Positions 21,753-32,460 of a stretch of 64,000 bases of DNA are shown piece after piece. The translations under genes were made by a program, and so were the position numbers. The notes under the pieces were generated by a model. That model searched no databases and was not told the DNA's origin. It saw only the letters and a program-made list of their open reading frames with translations. Positions within the stretch are counted from its first letter, which is position 1. Each line of letters starts with the position of its first letter. The DNA is from Brassica napus (Eukaryota; Streptophyta; Magnoliopsida; Brassicales; Brassicaceae), in assembly GCF_020379485.1 (NCBI RefSeq), contig NC_063452.1:35177608-35241607 (forward strand), in the 5' to 3' direction.

Positions 21753-23061
21753 TGTTGGGGTCAAAATCGGTCACGACGGAATCTATGTCCGAAAGTCAAA
21801 AAAAACCGAATCTCGGTCAAAACTTCAAAAGCCGAGAAAACGAATAGTCGAAACGGATCGCCCGGCGAGCTCGACCATGACACGAGCCAGCTCGCCTGGC
21901 GAGCACGACCGTGTTGCCGGTCGACTCGCCGGCAAGCTCGGCCGCGACACGAGCCAGCTCGCCCGGCGAGCACGACCGTGTTGCCGGTCGACTCGTCGGC
22001 GAGCTCGGCCGCGACACGAGCCAGCTCGCCCGGCGAGCACGACCGTGTTGCCGGCCAACTTGCCGGAGACTTCGGCCTTGAAACGAGCCAGCTCGCCCGG
22101 CGAGCACGACCGTGTTGCCGGTCGGCTCGCCGGCGAGCTCGACCGTGGTACGGATCAGCTCGCCCGGCCAGCGCGGCCAATTCTCCGTGGACCATTCCGA
22201 ATCCGGTCCCATCCCATAACCATGCATCTTCGTCCAAAGTTTCTGTAACTCAGTCTTCGGGTCCGTGGTTACGACACCAGTGTTCCGTCTAAAAAACATC
22301 GTCGAAAGTATTCGAGAAGTTGGGAAGGTTATATCTCTCGAACGGTTTCCTATTCTTTGTAGTCGAGCAGGTTACGGTTAACTTAACAGCAGCTGCCTCG
22401 GCTATGCGAAGAAACAAGGTTCGGTTGGAAGAACCATGGCTATACCAACGGCTACTTCGCGAGTAGAATCGTAAAAACGCTTAAGTCTCGATACCGCCCA
22501 AAGAGGGTCCGAATTGCGGACAACGGTCCATCTATGGTCCCAAAAGACTTGAGCCCAAAGACTGGTATGACGGTTTATCTCATCCGCGGGAAGAGATAAA
22601 CGTCAAATTTCCGAAGATAATCACAAAGAAGAAGGAAATATGGAAAAGCCCGCTTCGCGACAAATCCGGCCCAAGAAGAGGTAAACCGACCTAAGGAGGA
22701 GTATATAAGGAGGACCGAGGACGAAGAGAGATGAGAGCACATCAGAGCAACTTAGCACTTAGAGCAAATTAGGCATCTTTTTCCGTTTTTACTAATCAAG
22801 CTGCGACTCAACTATTTTAGATTTAGGTCACTAGACTAGCGAACGTACCGACAGCTCTTGTAGCCTAGGTCTTTCACGCTCAAATGCGAATTCGAAAATA
22901 AGATCCTCTTATTCTCTTATTCTGCTTATTTTCATTTTATTCTTTCATATTAATCGTGTCTTGTGTGGCCCAGCAGATAACCGGGACCTTCAGGGAAAGC
23001 TAGGTTAACTTGGCTTTCCTCCGATTAACAAAACTCAACGGTGTGAATTTCGGTTCCCACA
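21753..23061 (+). repeat. 5' LTR of element C
   Basis: 1309 bp, TGTTGGGGTC...GGTTCCCACA. It contains a 67 bp tandem array (about 21866-22170) and a TATA box (GTATATAAGG, about 22701-22710) upstream of the transcribed part. It pairs with 28304-29623. Long ORFs on both strands across the array are repeat translation. Confidence 0.93.
21866..22170. repeat. 67 bp GC-rich palindromic tandem array in 5' LTR of C
   Basis: About 4.5 copies; the phrase cacgagccagctcg recurs at 21881, 21948, 22015 and 22082 (exact 67 bp steps). Each unit contains imperfect palindromes such as GCTCGCCCGGCGAGC and CTCGCCGGCGAG, so both strands could fold into hairpins. Confidence 0.9.
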
Positions 23062-23080
23062 GTTTGGCGCTAGAAGGAGG
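23062..23080 (+). other. Primer binding site region of element C
   Basis: gtttggcgctagaaggagg lies immediately after the LTR. The same 19 bases follow the LTR of element E at 54956, so two Tat-type elements share this primer site. I do not assign the tRNA with certainty. Confidence 0.7.
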
Positions 23081-23133
23081 GGGGGGGGGGGTACGGATCT
23101 ATCTCTTTCGCAACCACACACGCTCAGTCCGAC

Positions 23134-25651
23134 ATGACGACCAACGCTGACAAAGACCCGCAAACGCACGACGGGACTCCCGTCGATGCCAACACTGATA
23201 AAACTCCAGCTGGAAACGTATCAACGGTCACTTCCGACACCACGATACTAGACCAGATGAAGGAAATGTTCACCTCCGCTCAGAAAAAGTCGGACTAACA
23301 AGGAAAACTTGTGGCCTCCCTCGCAAAACAGGTGAAAACCTTAACGGCGAAGGCCAGGAGAAAGCCCCGCGCGGGACCACAAGAGCCCGCTGCGGTAGAA
23401 GACTTGATTTCGAGACTCCGGGCAACCGAGCTGCACACGCGGACAAGGTTTCCTCAGGCCAAAACCCTGATGAAACGCTCCAGCTAGGTGTACAGCCAAC
23501 TGCGGAGAACCTTCAACCTCCTACCAAGAGAAACGAAGGAGAAGAAATCGAGCGCATCGACCTGGATATAAGCGACCAGTCCGATCACTCGGACGACGGT
23601 GCTGACATCCACCCAAGAAGAACGCGAAGCCAGTCCGCTCGGCAGGACGCGTCCTTCGAAAGACCCAAGTCCGAGGAAGAAGAAAACCTCTATTGGGTAG
23701 AACAGGAGGAGCTGGCCGAAAAATAGGCCAGGATCCACCGCAGCCAACACAGACAAGCTAGAAATCCTGATGAGATCCATGATCTCCGCGAGTACATCGC
23801 GAAAACCGCAGCGGAGGTGAAAGCGGTGAAATCACAAATCAACCACGCGACAAGCGCTCCGCCCGAGATCGACAGACTTCTCGAGGAAGCACGCAAAACC
23901 CCGTTCACTGCCTGGATTACCGAGACCAATGTCTCGGACCCAGGGAAGATCAAAATTCCCATCTACGATGGTACCACCGACCTGAAAGCGCACCTGCAGT
24001 CTTTCCAGATCACGATGGGGAGGTGCAAACTCAAGGAACGCGAACGAGACGCTGGCTACTGTCTCCTCTTCGTCGACAACCTCAAAGGAGCCGCGCTCAA
24101 ATGGTTTTCTCGCCTAAACAAAATTTCAACGGAAGTTTCCACCAACTTGCTTCAGAGTTTCTCAAGCAGTATTCCATGTTCATGGACAGAGAAACATCAG
24201 ACGTTCTCTGGAGCCAGTCTCAAAGAGAAGACGAGCCACTTCGCGAGTTCATGAACAGATTCAAGCTAGTAATGGCAAGAGTCATCGGGATCAGCGACAA
24301 AGTGGCGATCGATGCTCTGAAGAAAACTCTCGGGTACCGGTCGAAATTCCGGCAATTGATATCCCTCGAAAAACCGAGAACGATTCAGGATGCTCTCCAT
24401 TAGGCAACGGACTTCATCGTAATGGAAGAGGAGATGAAAATCCTCTCCCAGAAGTACAACCCGCAGATGACGTCCACAAAAAAGAAAAGCTCTCGAAACG
24501 ACAAGTATGTCCACAACGAGGGAGAAGACGTCCAGGGCGAGCACAACTACACTATCAATTCCGAACAAGGAAAGACCTCCGGAAACACCTGGACCAGGAA
24601 CCAGTACAAGGATAACTCCTACTGCGAGTTCCACCAGAGCAAAGGTCATTCCACTACGAACTGCAAAGTTCTCGGCGCAAGGCTAGCCGCAAAACTCCTC
24701 GCTGGCGACCTCTCAAAGGTCACTAGCATAAAAGACCTCATCCTGGATTCCGACCGCCCTCCCAGGACTGATAAAGAGTCTCCCGAGAGGGACGCACGCG
24801 CAAACCAGTCTGGCGAGAAACACGGAAGAAAGCAGGATGACCATGGAGACAATAGTACCCGCCGGAGGATAAACATGATCATCAGAGAATCGCAATTCTA
24901 CCGTGACTCTGTTTCATCGATCAAGGCCTACGGAAGAAAGGCGGAAAAAAGTTCTAACTGGATGACTCGGTCCCCGACCGACAACGCTCCAAGCCATACG
25001 AATGTTTTCGAGGAGGAGGAAACCGTCGGACTCGATAAACCTCACTGCGACCCGCTGGACATCGACTTGGTGATTCGAGACCTCGAGGTGGGAAGAATCC
25101 TCATCGACACAGGCAGCACGGTCAACGTCATTTTCCGCGACACTCTCCGGAGAATGAACATCGAACTCGAGGAAGTCATCCCAGAACCAAAACCCCTGAC
25201 CGGTTTTTCGGGCACAACATCAATGACCCTCGGATCGATCAAACTTCCGGTCATGGCAAGGGAAGTCATGAAAATCGTTGACTTCGCCGTAGTCGATAAC
25301 CCGGCCATCTATAATGTTATCATGGGAACCCCATGGATCAACACAATGAAGGCGGTACCGTCGACTTACCACCTTAGCATCAAGTTCCCAACACCGAACG
25401 AAAAAGCAGTAATTTGGGGATGCCAGAAACAATCTAGGCTCTGCTTTTTGGTCGAGCATAACCTACGACAAACTCGGAACACCCCTGCGATTAGCCCGAA
25501 GCGAGTCAAGAAACTCAGAGTACTCCCGAAGGTTCCACAAAGAGCGATTCGGAATCACTCGCCCAGGCAACGGCTCTGGACAGCGACGCGATCCCGGAGT
25601 CCATCGCCCTACCAGCGGAAAACCCGACTCACGAAACGGACGCTGATTTAA
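23134..25651 (+). pseudogene. Gag-protease of element C
   Basis: Start at 23134 (MTTNADKDPQTHDG), stop at about 23296, then further damaged frames (acidic DISDQSDHSDD stretch near 23560). The gag core in frame 23817-24120 reads [37 protein letters not shown] and AALKWFSR. It then continues in another frame (24023-25651, one TAG at 24401) with [16 protein letters not shown], a zinc-finger-like [14 protein letters not shown], and an aspartic protease [18 protein letters not shown] with intact DTGS and [17 protein letters not shown]. The frame ends in a basic tail and no polymerase follows. The intact protease site contrasts with element A. Confidence 0.87.
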
Positions 25652-26930
25652 CTAAAGCCTCAATGTCCGAAGTAACAGAAACCGCCCTATCCAACGAGTA
25701 GGAACACTTGCAACAACAAAGCAAAACTACGAGATGGCTTGATCCTCGAAAGAGGTACGTAGGCAGCTTGTCCTATTGACAAGTTCAGCTATCCCCCTCT
25801 TCAAAAAGGGGGGGGGGGAGTGGGTACGTATACTCGTATACTCCCACAAAGTTCAGAATATCCACACATGTACTCGATATTTTTGAAACTTTTCCAATAA
25901 AACTCATTTTATTTCGGTCTCCCGATTCACTTGCAATAAGCCACAACAATCGGAGATTAACCTGAGAAACACTGAAGACAAGGGTCGCCAAACACGCATA
26001 CCTTTCAAGCAGTCCTTGGATGGGAACTAACTTTAACAACAATCACTGCGTATCAATGGTCAAGCAAGACCAAATACATCTTCTCTAAAAACGAAGATCA
26101 TAACTTTCTCACTACAAAGGATATACCTTTCGGAAAAAGCGAGACGTCGTAAATATTTTCGAGAGATACTATCCAAACACACGGTCCGTCCGCGACTCTT
26201 AAAAAAAAAAAAACAAATTGCCTGTCGATTGGCCCCGACAGACAAACCCAAAACGTTCTCAAAAAAGAATTCGTAGTCTAACCTTTCGTAAAAGTAAGGG
26301 TTCTCTTACATCCGACGAGGATACCATAGCGCGCTATACAAGAAATCCGAAATTTTGGTCAGCACTCCAGACGGTCTCTGGAGAGTGCTCGGTTCGTTCC
26401 ATACAAGTCATATAAGCCGGCACCAAGTCGCGGACTTTAAATTGGAAAGAACCAGGTGGAAATCGCCCACAGGCAAAACGAGAGCCGATCAGTCGTCGCA
26501 CAGCCTTAGAGCCGAAAGTAAACTTAGGTCTTGCCCTAAACCCAGTCCTACTGGTCCACTAACATCTCAAGACATGATACAAGATCTTAAAAACATGTCC
26601 CATCGTCTATATCTAATACGCTCACGAAACTTTCCGAAACTCCTAAACGTTTCCGAACGCCCTCGTTCAGTAAGAGCAAACGAACAAGACGATAAACTAT
26701 GAGTTAAGATACGAAGTGACTACTCGTATCTTTCCCCCACACTTGGCAGAAGTATAAACTAAAACGCACAGAATGTAAATCATTCATCATATATATAGAA
26801 GCCGCAAAAAACGGCTAGGACCGAAAGCCACCAAACGGCCGGTCTCACACACATGAATCAAATACGGCCACACTCGGCCTAGATACATCAAACCTTGAAA
26901 TAAAACTAAGGGAAATAATCCCAACAATTC
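25652..26930. other. Non-coding stretch of element C, with conserved Tat motif
   Basis: No coding region. The two-part motif aactacgagatggcttgatcc...ggtacgtaggcagc (25724-25769) directly follows gag-protease, as it follows pol in A. A C/G-run lies at 25794-25819. The rest is AT-rich with small domain-free ORFs. This occupies the place where pol would be, so pol was probably deleted between about 25.65 kb and the motif. Confidence 0.65.
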
Positions 26931-28200
26931 TCAAAGCTCAATGTCGAAGAACCCGGACATGGAGACCCCGAACGAGCTCGCAGGCTGGTCCACCTCTCTG
27001 TCCGCGACTCCGGCACCTTCATCACCAACACCGGTTCCCGCTTCCGCCGTGTCCTCCAAGACCTCGATGGAATCCCAAAGCTGTCGGACCCTTCCTTCGA
27101 TCGGAGGAACCAAGGATTCTGCATGGGCACACCCATTCATAAGACCCGACATCTCAGCGACCTCGGCAGGAAAAGAGAAGTCCTCATTCTGCGACTTGTA
27201 GAGGGTAGCAACCGAGCCACAGCACTCGCAAAAATCGCCCCCGAATTCTTGAGCATTCTTAAAGCTCTCGAATTCGGTGGCAAACAATGCAGCCCTCCGC
27301 TTCATTTCGGCGACAATCGCTCTCTTTCCTCTCCTCTCCGCACGGACAAGGGCCCGAGAATGGAGCTCAGCCTGTCTCCAGCTCTGATCTTCGACCTCCT
27401 TCCGAAACCGAAAGAGTTCTCTTTCAGCCTCCTCGGCTTTGAAGTGAGAGATACGCGACTTCCGGAAACTTCCGTCGAGCGCTGCATTGAACACCCTCAT
27501 CCCCTGTACGAACTTAAGATCGGAAAAGGAAACAAAAAAAAAAATATAATTTAGATCAAAGTTCAAAGGAAAAACCTCGTTGATTATGCTGGAGCCTTCA
27601 GCGACTACTTTCCTCCTCGACTCTTCGTCCAGCGACTCATGAGTAGTAAAACCGGGAGGGAGGTCGGCAAAAAGGTCGCTGGGAGGGGGAACCTCGCTAG
27701 TTCCACTCCTTTCCCCTGGGGAGAAACTAGGGTTCCATTCTGGCAGCGGAGGGTTTCCAAAGACGTTCTCATTGGCAACTCCCTTGCCTTTGCAAGACCT
27801 GGTTCTATGCCTCTGAGCAGGCAAGACATCAATGACCGGTTCTACGTCATACGGAACGTCAAGAGGCTGAGAGATGGCTCGAGATCGATGGAGCTCCACC
27901 GCGCTTCGAATCTGTTCTACGGTGAAGGAATTCCAGAAGAACGAAGAAGATCTCGCTTGGCAAAAAGATCGGCAGGAGTCGGCGGAAGGATCCTGTTCAC
28001 TGCAAGATAATAAAAAAATCATCTTCACATGTTTTCAAGGTATCAAAACGAAAAACATAGCTATTCGTATTACCACGGGTGAAGTTCCACTCCCGACGGA
28101 ATAGGTGGAGGTAGCTCTCCTCGACAGACTCCCCATCTACCCCGACAAAGAAAAAGCGCTCGACGGTCCTGTGTGTGGGCACCTTTTTATTTACCTTCAA
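26931..28200 (-). pseudogene. Antisense spliced gene of element C
   Basis: Minus-strand exons from GT/AG borders: about 28200-28074, 27999-27576, 27512-26931. The first visible exon reads ERFFFVGVDGESVEESYLHL. The second holds VEQIRSAVELHRSR and GKGVANENVFGNPPLPEW. The third is a coiled coil (AEEAERELFRFRKEVEDQSW) with a C-terminal Glu/Gly-rich end. Position and layout (opposite strand, next to the 3' LTR, introns, C-terminal coiled coil) match the antisense genes in A and D, but the N-terminal domain is missing and no upstream TATA box is seen. Function unknown; no stop within the three exons as drawn. Confidence 0.65.
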
Positions 28201-28303
28201 TCTTTCGACAAACGATTACGTCTAATTCCACCTAGAACAGACCATACCGCAAGCTAGGACCTAACACCCAGGTCCATGGATCCTAGCTAGTTGGGGGGCT
28301 AAC

Positions 28304-29623
28304 TGTTGGGGTCAAAATCGGTCTCGACGGAATCGATGTCCGAAAGTCCTCAAAAAAACTGAATCTCGGTCAAAACTTCAAAAGCCGAGAAAACGAATAG
28401 CCAAAATGGATCGCCCGGCGAGCTCGAACATGACACGAGCCAGATCGTACGGCGAGCACGACCGTGTTGCCGGTCGACTCGCCAGTGAGCACGACCGTGT
28501 TGCCGGTCGACTCGCCGGCGAGCACGACCGTGTTGCCAGTCGACTCGCCAGCGAGCTCGGCCGCGACACCAGCCAGCTCGCCCGGTGAGCACGACCGTGT
28601 TGCCGGTCGACTCGCTGGCGAGCTCGGCCGTGACACAAGCCAGCTCGCCCGGCGAGCACAACCGTGTTGTCGGTCGGCTCGCCGGCGAGCTCGACCGTGG
28701 CACGGATCAGCTCGCCCGGCGAGCGCGGCAAATTCTCTGTGGACCATTCCGAACCCGGTCCCATCCCATAACCATGCATCTTCGTCTGAAGTTTCCGTAA
28801 CTCAGTCTTCGGGTCCGTGGATACGACACCAGTGTTCCGTCTAAAAAACATCGTCGAAAGTATTCGGGAAGTTGGGAAGGTTATGTCTCTCGAACGGTTC
28901 CCTATTCTTTGTAGTAGAGCAGGTTACAGTTAACTTAACACCAACTACCTTGGCTATGCGAAGAAACAGGGTTCCGTTGGAAGAACCATGCCTATACCAA
29001 CGGCTACTTCGCGAGTAAAATCATAAAAACGCTTAAGTCTCGATACGGCCCAAAGAGGGTCCGAATTGCGGACAACGGCCCATCTATGGTCCCAAAAGAC
29101 TTGAGCCCAAAGACTGGTATGACGGCTTATCTCATCCTCGGGAAGAGATAAATGTCAAATTTCCGAAGATAATCACAAAGAAGAAGGAAATATGGAAAAA
29201 CCCGCTTCGCGACAAATCCGGCCCAAGAAGAGGTAAACCGACCTAAGGAGGAGTATATAAGGAAGTCCTAGGACGAAGAGAGATGAGAGCACATCGGAGC
29301 AACTTAGCACTTAGAGCAATTTAGGCATCTTTTTCCGTTTTTACTAATCGATCTGCGACTCAACTAGTTTAGATTTAGGTCGCTAGACTAGCGAACGTAC
29401 CGACAGCTCTTGTAGCCTTGGTCTTTACTTGTTGTTCACGCTCAAACGCGAATTCGGAAATAAGATCCTCTTATTCTCTTTTTCTGCTTATTTTCATTTT
29501 ATTCTTTCATATTGATCGTGTCGTGTGTGACCCAGCAGATAACCGAGACCTTCAGGGAAGGCTAGGTTAATTTGGGTTTCCTCCGATTAACAAAACTCGA
29601 CGTTGTGAATTTTGGTTCCCACA
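28304..29623 (+). repeat. 3' LTR of element C
   Basis: 1320 bp, pairs with 21753-23061. The GC-rich array (about 28410-28720) is rearranged relative to the 5' copy: three tandem 33 bp subunits (28457-28555, gagcacgaccgtgttgccgg core) replace full 67 bp units. TATA box at about 29252-29260. Confidence 0.93.
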
Positions 29624-29628
29624 CCGCC
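29624..29628. other. Target site duplication of element C (right copy)
   Basis: CCGCC, identical to 21748-21752. Confidence 0.92.
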
Positions 29629-30600
29629 TTGGCCCTAGTTTCTTCTTCCATACAGATGAAGTTGTTGGATCGGTCGATAGCATCTGGCACGGATCTCGTC
29701 CGATGCCGGTAGAGGTCAGCTCGGAACAGTGATTTAATATGGAGGGTGTTCATCAAAGATTCTACAGCTATGTGGTCTGGTACGTCGACCTTCGAGAAGA
29801 CAGATTTAAACTTCTCCATGAAATCCCTCAGGCTTTGCCCATTCGCAGGGTTGAGATTCCAGAGATCTATGGCGGTGGCTTCCTGACAAGTAAACATGAT
29901 ATAGTTCTTGAGGAAAGCCGTCGAGAGGTCGTGAAAGCTGCTGACGGAGTTCTCTTGGAGGCCAGTGAACCAGTTGAGAGCAATTCCTTCTAGGGCTTCG
30001 ACGAAAAGCTGACAAAAGCCGGCGTCTTTTTCTTCGTTAGAGAGGTTTGCGCGTCGCATCGCAATGTTGAAGGATGTGACGTGGGCAGAAGGGTCGGAAA
30101 CACCGTCGAAGGTCGGAAGATGGAGCTTTTCCATCTTTCGGAGTCGAACCTTCGTTATTTTTTTTGTGAACGGTGTCCGGAGAGATTCTGCGAGGACACA
30201 CTCGATATATGGAGCGGACGTCGTTACGTTGTGAATCTTGGAGTTTATATCGAGCACTGTTTGCTTTAACACGGCGAGTTCGTTTATGGTCTGTGCGTAA
30301 AGACCTTCAGGGGTTTGAACCGTATCGCCGTCGTTGACGTCTTGATCTTCAGCGTGCGCCGGTGTCGCGCCAGTCGCTCTATCTGTATTAAACAGATGTC
30401 TTCGGTACTGCACTGTCGAGGCTTCCACGTTCGCAGCGATAGAGGCTAAGATTTTTGCGAGCGCCGCGATTTGGTCGGTCGCCGCCTTCTGGGCTGCGTC
30501 CTGCTGTGCAAGGCGCCGGAGTCGCAGGAAAGGCCGTAGGCGTCGTTTTGGGAGCTTCACGCTCTTCTCCAGAGGAAGAGCCGTTGTTGCTCGTCGCCAT
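29629..30600 (-). pseudogene. Gag N-terminal half (element A)
   Basis: The minus-strand start at 30600 reads MATSNNGSSSGEEREAPK. A frameshift within the first 60 codons leads to the frame with QIAALAKILASIAANVEAS, a coiled segment, and the gag core: ESLRTPFTKKI, LHLPTFDGVSDPSAHVTSFN, GIALNWFTGL, FHDLSTAFLKNYIMF, LRDFMEKFKSVFSK. It ends at SNNFICMEEETRAKA, exactly at the insertion point of element C, and resumes in phase at 21752. This is the capsid part of a Tat-type gag. Confidence 0.88.
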
Positions 30601-30644
30601 CTTGTTGACGTTACTTTGCTAGATGTCCCACGGTGGGCGGCAAC

Positions 30645-31162
30645 TGTTTGATCGGGAAACGGACTAAATGAGGGAACGTTCGGTTTTAAATGTGGGTTAA
30701 GCAAAGACGTCTTATTGATGGTCGGCAAAGCGTTTCGTCGGTTACAAGGAAAGGAAATGCGTAAAGGAAAGGGTGCCGGAGCTCGAAGAGCTTTACCGAA
30801 AGATACGACACTGCAAGATAATAAAGGTAAAACACTAATTTAGCCGCCAAGTATGTGTGAGTGATTTAGGATCCTCTTTACGTCGCACCCTCCTCTCCTT
30901 ATATAACTGACCTAATGTTCTTTTGTGACCTAGCTCGCGTCGTCTTCGTGGGCTTTTAACTTGTTGGGCCGAGGAATTCTCGTTGCTTCTTGGCTCCGCC
31001 GAGCCGCATGCGTTTAGTCGATGTGTGATCGACCAAAAGCACTCTCGCGTCGCGCCAAGGGGTCGGCGCTTCAAGCCGTCAAGCCGAGCTATTGCTGTGC
31101 CTTATACGGGCCGGGCCGTCTATTCTTCGGGCCTTGGGGGATGGTCGAATCCAGCCCTTACA
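30645..31162 (-). repeat. 5' LTR of element A
   Basis: 518 bp, plus-strand reading TGTTTGATCGGG...CCTTACA, pairs with 5420-5922, followed by ACTAT at 31163. On the minus strand a TATATAAGG box lies at about 30897-30906. The bases 30626-30644 (minus: gttgccgcccaccgtggga) are the primer-site position; I cannot assign the tRNA. Confidence 0.92.
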
Positions 31163-31167
31163 ACTAT

Positions 31168-31429
31168 GGTCTGTCTCGGGTTCTTCTCGATCAAAGTTAG
31201 TTCGGGCTTAACCATCAGTCTTGGCTTGGCGAGTGGTGCGGGGAAGACGGACTTCGGGTTGGTCGGTTCGATCGTCTGGACGTGGTTCCAGCCTTAGCTC
31301 CTTTCTGGACTTACGCATGTCGATCCGGTACACAGCTTTGTCAGTTGCGCGAACCTCGAAATGAACTGATCGTTCTGAGCTCCATCCTGGACTGGTTCCA
31401 TGTAGTGATCTATGTACTGAGGCGCATCA
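31168..31429 (-). repeat. 5' LTR of Gypsy Z, distal part
   Basis: This 262 bp follows the right ACTAT copy and belongs to the sequence that A interrupted, so it continues the Z LTR that stops at 5414. The outer end is set at about 31429 (ggcgcatca, a plausible LTR end), because homology to element E starts at 31430. The boundary is inference; no second copy of this LTR is in the window. Confidence 0.55.
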
Positions 31430-32460
31430 CCACTCTAGCGGCAGAAGCCTAGCGCTCAGAGCCTGAAGGGCTGGTTACTACTGGCCCACGATGTCCGCGG
31501 ATGCCGACAGACAAGCCAAGCACTGCGGCCAATGCCAAAGGCACGCTCCAGTCTCCAAGCTTCCCCCGGAGAACCTCAAATCCATAAGCTCACCATGGCC
31601 CTTCAGAAAGTGGGGCATGGACATAGTAGGGAAATTCCCAATGGCGCCGGGGCAGAAGGTCTTCCTTCTGATAGTCACTGACTACTTCTCCAAGTGGGTT
31701 GAAGCAGAGGCACTCAGCCGCATAACAGATCTCCAGATCCTCAAGTTCCTGTGGACCTATGTAATCACTCGCTTCGGGGTCCCCCACGAGATCGTCACCG
31801 ACAATGGACCCTAGTTCACGAGCCACAACTTCAAGGAGTTCTGCAAGGACTGGGGCATAAAACTAACCTTCGCCACACCTCGACACCCCAAGTCTAACGG
31901 ACAAGCTGAATCCACGGACAAAACAGTGGTCAACATGCTTAAAAAGCGATTGGAGGGCTCTCACGGGAAGTGGACGTAGGAACTACACGGACTCCTCTGG
32001 GCCTACCAGACCACTCTTAAAACAGAAACAGGGGAAACCACCTACTCGCTAGTCTACAGCTCTGAGGCCATTGTACCTACAGAGATGCACGTAAGAACAA
32101 CGGTCTCCGGATCTACCTCTCAGGAGGAGAATAATGAGCTGATGGCGCTAAGCCTCGACCTGCTCGACGAAAAGAGAGAGGCTGCTCGACTAAGAAACTG
32201 GTCCTACCAGCAAGACGTCGCCATGACGTACAACAAGAAAGTCAGAACCAGAACCTTCCAGCAAGGGGACTGGGTTCTACGACGAGCAGAATAAACAACA
32301 GGGAAACTCACCCCAGGGTGGGAAGGACCTTATAAGGTTATCGAGGTGAGGAGAGTAGGCGCCTACATGCTGCAAGATAGCAAAGTTAAAATACAACCCA
32401 ACTGCTGGAACGCCCTGCACCTCAAAGCCTATCATTTTCAATACGGTCTCCGGATCATGA
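31430..32460 (+). pseudogene. Integrase (element D)
   Basis: The plus-strand frame has the second half of the zinc finger (CGQCQRHAPVSKLPP), core motifs LIVTDYFSKWVEAEAL, EIVTDNGP followed by a stop (CAG to TAG, 31812-31814), then SNGQAESTDKTVVNML, a stop near 31977, LLWAYQTT, and the C-terminal region (LSLDLLDEKREAARLRN, RTRTFQQGDWVLRRAE, stop, GWEGPYKVIEV). All three acidic core residues are present, but at least three nonsense codons break it. It is closely related to integrase of E. Confidence 0.85.

Larger units (their letters stand above)
21753..29623 (+). mobile_element. Element C: non-autonomous Tat-related Ty3/Gypsy retrotransposon
   Basis: Two LTRs of about 1.31 kb, a primer site, gag-protease on the plus strand, no reverse transcriptase, RNase H or integrase, an antisense spliced gene at 26931-28200, and a polypurine tract (about 28290-28303, ttggggggct). 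The CCGCC duplication is perfect. It interrupts gag of element A and is therefore younger. H (48945-52169) is a relative: similar gag and the same LTR start. Confidence 0.92.
5420..31162 (-). mobile_element. Element A: Tat-lineage Ty3/Gypsy retrotransposon with two nested insertions
   Basis: Both LTRs (5420-5922 and 30645-31162) and the ACTAT duplications bound a single minus-strand element. Minus-strand order: 5' LTR, gag N-terminal half (30600-29629), [element C], gag C-terminal half and protease (21752 to about 20450), reverse transcriptase, RNase H, a second archaeal-type RNase H, integrase (to 16886). A spliced antisense gene (6378-16153, plus strand, interrupted by B) and a polypurine tract complete it. 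Removing B (6780 bp) and C (7871 bp) with one duplication each leaves about 11.1 kb. Dual RNase H and an antisense ORF are known hallmarks of the Tat lineage. Several frameshifts and catalytic substitutions make it non-functional. Confidence 0.92.

Noticed and set aside
21866..22170. Regular repeats that could suggest a CRISPR array
   Set aside because: Units are contiguous 67 bp tandem copies without unique spacers, inside a plant retrotransposon LTR.
21702..22299. Long ORFs on both strands (up to about 196 codons) over the LTR of C
   Set aside because: They translate the 67 bp GC-rich repeat in several frames at once; the sequence is an LTR with no domain and no start context.
28350..28851. 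Long ORFs over the 3' LTR of C
   Set aside because: Same repeat array in the second LTR; open in several frames because of base composition and periodicity.
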